Source: Omnitrophica WOR_2 bacterium RIFCSPLOWO2_12_FULL_46_30
GTDB taxonomy: Bacteria; Omnitrophota; Gorgyraeia; Gygaellales; UBA12090
Assembly (NCBI GenBank): GCA_001805845.1
Contig: MHHA01000019.1
Coordinates: 1 to 7,725 of the forward strand
Direction of reading: 5' to 3'
DNA: 7,725 nucleotides
The position numbers and the translations under genes are program-made. The notes under the pieces were generated by a model. It saw nothing but the letters and a program-made list of their open reading frames with translations. It was not told the DNA's origin and did not search any database. Of the stretch, positions 6,028 through 7,725 are shown one piece after another. Position 1 is the stretch's first letter, and each line of letters begins with the position of its first letter.

Positions 6028-6090
6028 AGTATAAAATAATATACAATAGTATAAAAAAGTATTGACAACTCTGTTTTTTAAAGTATACTT
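6028..6090 (+). promoter_or_regulatory. Repeated AGTAT boxes and palindrome around the HTH-PIN promoter (candidate operator)
   Basis: AGTATAAAA occurs at 6028-6036 and 6048-6056, AGTAT again at 6058-6062, and the perfect 10-bp palindrome AAGTATACTT at 6081-6090 covers the -10 element. The first three boxes begin 20 and 10 bp apart, on the same helix face. Toxin-antitoxin operons are typically autorepressed by the antitoxin at such sites, so these are candidate operators for the HTH protein encoded downstream. Confidence 0.4.
6062..6089 (+). promoter_or_regulatory. Predicted promoter of the HTH-PIN locus
   Basis: A perfect -35 TTGACA (6062-6067) and -10 TATACT (6084-6089) are 16 nt apart. Initiation near 6096 would leave a short leader with GGAGG at 6101-6105, 8 nt before the ATG at 6114. 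The -10 box lies inside a palindrome. Confidence 0.72.
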
Positions 6091-6113
6091 GTAATAGAAG
6101 GGAGGAATAAACC

Positions 6114-6398
6114 ATGATTCGAGAAGTAATGACTACGGAGCAATTAGCCAAATATCTGCAATTAGATGAACAGACTATTTATCGTAAGGCCCGTGCCGGT
6201 CAGATTCCGGCTGTGCATATTGGGAAGACCTTAAGGTTTAAGAAGGATGTTATTGATGGTTGGCTGAGGATTTCTTCTCTCAGATGGACGACTAAGAAAA
6301 GACAATCCTTAAGGAATTGGGCAGAGGAATTTGCCAAGGAAAAGGGACTCAAGGAAGGAGATTTAGAGAAAGCAATCTTCAAGAGAAGATATCATTGA
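6114..6398 (+). CDS. Excisionase-type HTH DNA-binding protein, probable antitoxin of a PIN toxin
   Basis: The 94-residue protein contains an excisionase/MerR-like winged HTH at about 6-51: MTTEQLAKYLQLDEQTIYRKA (helix-turn-helix) followed by GQIPAVHIGKTLRFKKDVIDGWL, where the RF/K beta hairpin and final helix are characteristic. The basic tail (59-93) would provide a toxin-contacting or DNA-contacting extension. GGAGG at 6101-6105 supports the ATG at 6114 over the internal Met6. Its TGA overlaps by one base the ATG of a PIN-domain gene, the arrangement seen for HTH/PIN toxin-antitoxin pairs, so I infer an antitoxin and autorepressor rather than a phage excisionase; no integrase is present. 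Its toxin partner is truncated, so the gene may persist only as a regulator or anti-toxin against related PIN proteins elsewhere in the genome. Confidence 0.82.
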   Translation: MIREVMTTEQLAKYLQLDEQTIYRKARAGQIPAVHIGKTLRFKKDVIDGWLRISSLRWTTKKRQSLRNWAEEFAKEKGLKEGDLEKAIFKRRYH

Positions 6399-6529
6399 TG
6401 ATAAAAGCCGTCCTTGATACCAATGTCCTGCTCTCAAGCCTTTTCTGGAAAGGCCCTTCCCGCCATATTGTAGATTTAGCCATTGCCAATAAGATCAAAT
6501 CCGTAACTAGCCCTGAGGAATTGGGGTAA
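6398..6529 (+). pseudogene. Truncated PIN-domain (VapC-like, COG1569-type) toxin remnant
   Basis: The fragment encodes 43 residues. It begins MIKAVLDTNVLLSSLFWKG, the standard PIN opening with the first catalytic Asp (Asp7 in LDTN), and continues with SRHIVDLAIANKIKSVTSPEEL, after which the family normally runs on to roughly 130-150 residues with three further acidic catalytic residues. Here TTG GGG TAA ends the frame at the left arm of a hairpin-forming sequence (6524-6560). I find no later PIN motifs (ADYIVTGD-like or DD-containing helix) in any + frame before 6700, so the loss looks like a deletion or replacement rather than a simple frameshift. The ATG overlaps the HTH stop by one base (TGATG). 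Ribonuclease activity is not expected from what remains. Confidence 0.85.
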
Positions 6530-6560
6530 AATTTTTGACCCGCACCCGAAAATTTTGCCC
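6524..6560. repeat. 12-bp inverted repeat at the break point of the PIN gene
   Basis: GGGTAAAATTTT (6524-6535) and AAAATTTTGCCC (6549-6560) pair over 12 positions with one G.U, around a 13-nt C-rich loop. The PIN fragment's stop codon TAA (6527-6529) lies in the left arm. Each arm also contains the self-complementary octamer AAAATTTT. It could be a small palindromic repeat whose arrival or recombination truncated the toxin, or a terminator-like structure for the HTH-PIN transcript. Confidence 0.65.
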
Positions 6561-6590
6561 AGCATTATATCTCTACAGCTTGATAAAAAA

Positions 6591-6653
6591 ATGGAGAAAT
6601 TGCTTGATCATTCCCATTCAAAACTCAAGATTCACCTTGACACGTTGATATAA
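6591..6653 (+). other. Short orphan open frame (20 codons) between PIN remnant and fic
   Basis: A frame open from 6507 runs to TAA at 6651-6653 and includes an ATG at 6591 giving 20 residues beginning MEKLLDHSHSKLK. There is no Shine-Dalgarno before this ATG. The frame is in a different phase from the PIN remnant. It may be the 3' end of a gene brought in by the same rearrangement, or chance. I do not recognise it, and the fic promoter overlaps its last codons. Confidence 0.2.
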
Positions 6654-6664
6654 AGTGCTATATT
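6637..6664 (+). promoter_or_regulatory. Predicted promoter of the fic-xre pair
   Basis: A perfect -35 TTGACA (6637-6642) and TATATT (6659-6664) are 16 nt apart; TGC just before TATATT gives an extended -10. Initiation near 6671 leaves a leader of about 30 nt ending in AGGGGG (6691-6696), a strong ribosome site 4 nt before the ATG. Confidence 0.7.
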
Positions 6665-6700
6665 ATATTTACAATAAACAATGTTCCAAAAGGGGGAAAA

Positions 6701-7435
6701 ATGAACGAGATATTGAAAGAAATAGATAAACTCCAGGAAGAAATTAACGCTTATAGGCCGTTACCGCCAAACACGCTCAAACAATTAAAGGAATATTACC
6801 GGGTAGGGTTGACTTATACTTCAAACGCATTAGAGGGAAATTCCCTTACCGAGACGGAGACGAAGGTTGTGTTAGAGGACGGCATAACCATAGGCGGGAA
6901 ACCTATAAAGGACTACTACGAGGCATTAGGCCATAGTGAGGCGTACGACTACATTTATAAGTTAGCAAAAGGCAAGGAAATTGTAGAAGACGATATTAAG
7001 AAATTGCATAAATTATTTTATTATAGAATTGACGCAGCGCGGGCAGGCAAATACAGAAAGGAAAAAGTTTTTATTTCCGGCTCAAAATATACTCTGCCAA
7101 GCCCAGGGCAGGTCCCTGAGCTGATGAGTGAGTTTATCGGCAAGGTTGAAAATTTAGAAAAGGAAAACCACCCCGTAGAATACTGCGCCTTAGTCCATAA
7201 GAAAATAGCTTTTATACACCCCTTTATTGACGGCAACGGCAGGGTTGCCAGGCTCTCAATGAACTTAATTTTATTGCAAAAGGGCTATTCTATAGCGATA
7301 ATCCCGCCCATACTGCGCAGGGATTATATACAGGCATTAGAGAAGGCGCACACAGACGATAAGGACTTTAGGGAATTTATCGCGGGCGTAGTTCGAGAAA
7401 CCCAAAAAGATTACTTGCGGCTTTTGCAAGCATAG
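6701..7435 (+). CDS. Fic-domain protein, class II (N-terminal inhibitory helix), putative AMP transferase
   Basis: The 244-residue protein carries the full Fic active-site motif HPFIDGNGRVAR (173-184): catalytic His173, metal ligand Asp177, the GNG anion-binding turn and Arg184. The flap before it is FISGSKYTLPSPGQV (124-138). An N-terminal SNALEG (41-46) matches the (S/T)xxxE(G/N) inhibitory motif, with Glu45 expected to block productive ATP binding; its position before the Fic core defines class II. Fic enzymes usually attach AMP to Ser, Thr or Tyr of target proteins, and inhibited forms can also remove it; the target here is unknown. All key residues are intact, so the enzyme is probably active but self-restrained. 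It has its own promoter and is followed 19 bp later by an XRE-type regulator. No separate FicA-like antitoxin is visible, in keeping with an internal inhibitor. Confidence 0.93.
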   Translation: MNEILKEIDKLQEEINAYRPLPPNTLKQLKEYYRVGLTYTSNALEGNSLTETETKVVLEDGITIGGKPIKDYYEALGHSEAYDYIYKLAKGKEIVEDDIKKLHKLFYYRIDAARAGKYRKEKVFISGSKYTLPSPGQVPELMSEFIGKVENLEKENHPVEYCALVHKKIAFIHPFIDGNGRVARLSMNLILLQKGYSIAIIPPILRRDYIQALEKAHTDDKDFREFIAGVVRETQKDYLRLLQA

Positions 7436-7454
7436 GGAATCAAACAAAAACCTT

Positions 7455-7637
7455 ATGGATTTAATCAAAAAACTGGAAGAATACCGGCTTAAAAAGAGAA
7501 TTACTCAAGAACGCCTTGCAGAAATGTTAGGCGTTTCTTTTTGCACGGTAAATAGATGGTTAAACAAAAAAACGAGGCCCCTTAAGATACAAGAGTATCA
7601 TATAAAAAAATTATTGAATAGAAATAAACAGAAGTAA
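7455..7637 (+). CDS. Small XRE-family HTH regulator
   Basis: The 60-residue protein is little more than a Cro/CI-type helix-turn-helix: ITQERLAEMLGVSFCTVNRWLNKKTRP (16-42), with the recognition helix around SFCTVNRWLN. It has no ligand or dimerisation domain beyond a short basic tail. The distance from fic is 19 bp and no new promoter is seen, so co-transcription is likely; the nearest Shine-Dalgarno-like AGGG (7434-7437) lies at the fic stop, too far to be good, which suggests low or coupled expression. In other bacteria Fic proteins are often fused to, or next to, HTH modules, so a role as autorepressor of the pair is the simplest inference. Its DNA site is unknown. Confidence 0.75.
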   Translation: MDLIKKLEEYRLKKRITQERLAEMLGVSFCTVNRWLNKKTRPLKIQEYHIKKLLNRNKQK

Positions 7638-7639
7638 AT

Positions 7640-7725
7640 ATGAAAAAGATTTCTTTCTTATTCTTAACGATGATTTTTATTTCTGGCTACTAAATGGTGC
7701 CCTTCGTATGAGGAATACCCGAAAG
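7640..7725 (+). pseudogene. Possible broken secreted-protein gene at window edge
   Basis: An ATG at 7640, two bases after the xre stop, encodes a signal-peptide-like stretch, MKKISFLFLTMIFISGY, ending at TAA 7691-7693. From 7674 the frame of phase 7683 stays open to the window end and reads LATKWCPSYEEYPK. One indel in the T-rich run near 7674-7682 would join the two. Without downstream sequence I cannot tell a frameshifted gene, a very short ORF or chance apart. Confidence 0.25.

Noticed and set aside
6317..6397. A PIN gene start at 6317 within the HTH gene
   Set aside because: The residues before MIKAVLDTN at 6398 do not fit the PIN family, and 6398 gives the normal TGATG junction; the upstream part is only the HTH gene in another frame.
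6114..6398. A prophage excisionase with an attachment site
   Set aside because: No integrase, tRNA gene or att-like repeat is present, and the linked PIN gene explains the HTH protein better.
7692..7725. An inverted repeat around TTCGTAT and ATACCCGAA at the window end
   Set aside because: Pairing needs a two-base bulge and the sequence is cut by the window edge, so it cannot be judged.

Overview
The window is compact, strongly + strand bacterial DNA of moderate GC content with a Gram-negative style lipoprotein. The small HTH (excisionase-type) plus PIN pair, the lone short PilZ protein and the tightly packed mixed-function operon would fit an uncultured lineage such as Candidatus Omnitrophota. 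This is an impression from gene style, not proof; no rRNA or phylogenetic marker is present.

Region 1 (1-4740) is one continuous + strand gene train: the C-terminal two thirds of a BaiN/HI0933-type flavoprotein, a Maf nucleotide pyrophosphatase, an M48 metalloprotease lipoprotein, then a four-gene ECF-type cobalt/nickel importer (cbiM, a PDGLE-domain subunit, cbiQ, cbiO). Junctions are 7 bp, an 11-bp overlap, 15 bp, 0 bp, 60 bp and 0 bp, so co-transcription is likely. The only real break is the 60-bp gap before cbiQ, which holds a perfect 13-bp inverted repeat. CbiM keeps the metal-binding His2 and His67. There is no room for a metal or cobalamin riboswitch directly before cbiM.

Region 2 (4741-6019) has a PilZ-domain gene on the minus strand, convergent with cbiO and divergent from an inositol-monophosphatase-family gene. 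The 100-bp divergent gap appears to hold two back-to-back promoters that use the same -35 bases (TTGTCAA). The phosphatase has a nine-G run as its ribosome binding site.

Region 3 (6020-7725) looks like an accessory, more AT-rich segment. It carries an excisionase-like HTH gene with a strong promoter and possible operator repeats, a PIN toxin gene cut off after 43 residues at a hairpin-forming sequence, a class II Fic gene with its own near-consensus promoter, a small XRE-type regulator, and a possible broken secreted-protein gene at the edge. The best leads are the decayed HTH-PIN toxin-antitoxin locus, the Fic-XRE pair, and two palindromic elements that each supply the stop codon of the gene they touch. 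I do not see clear proof of a wholly new system.
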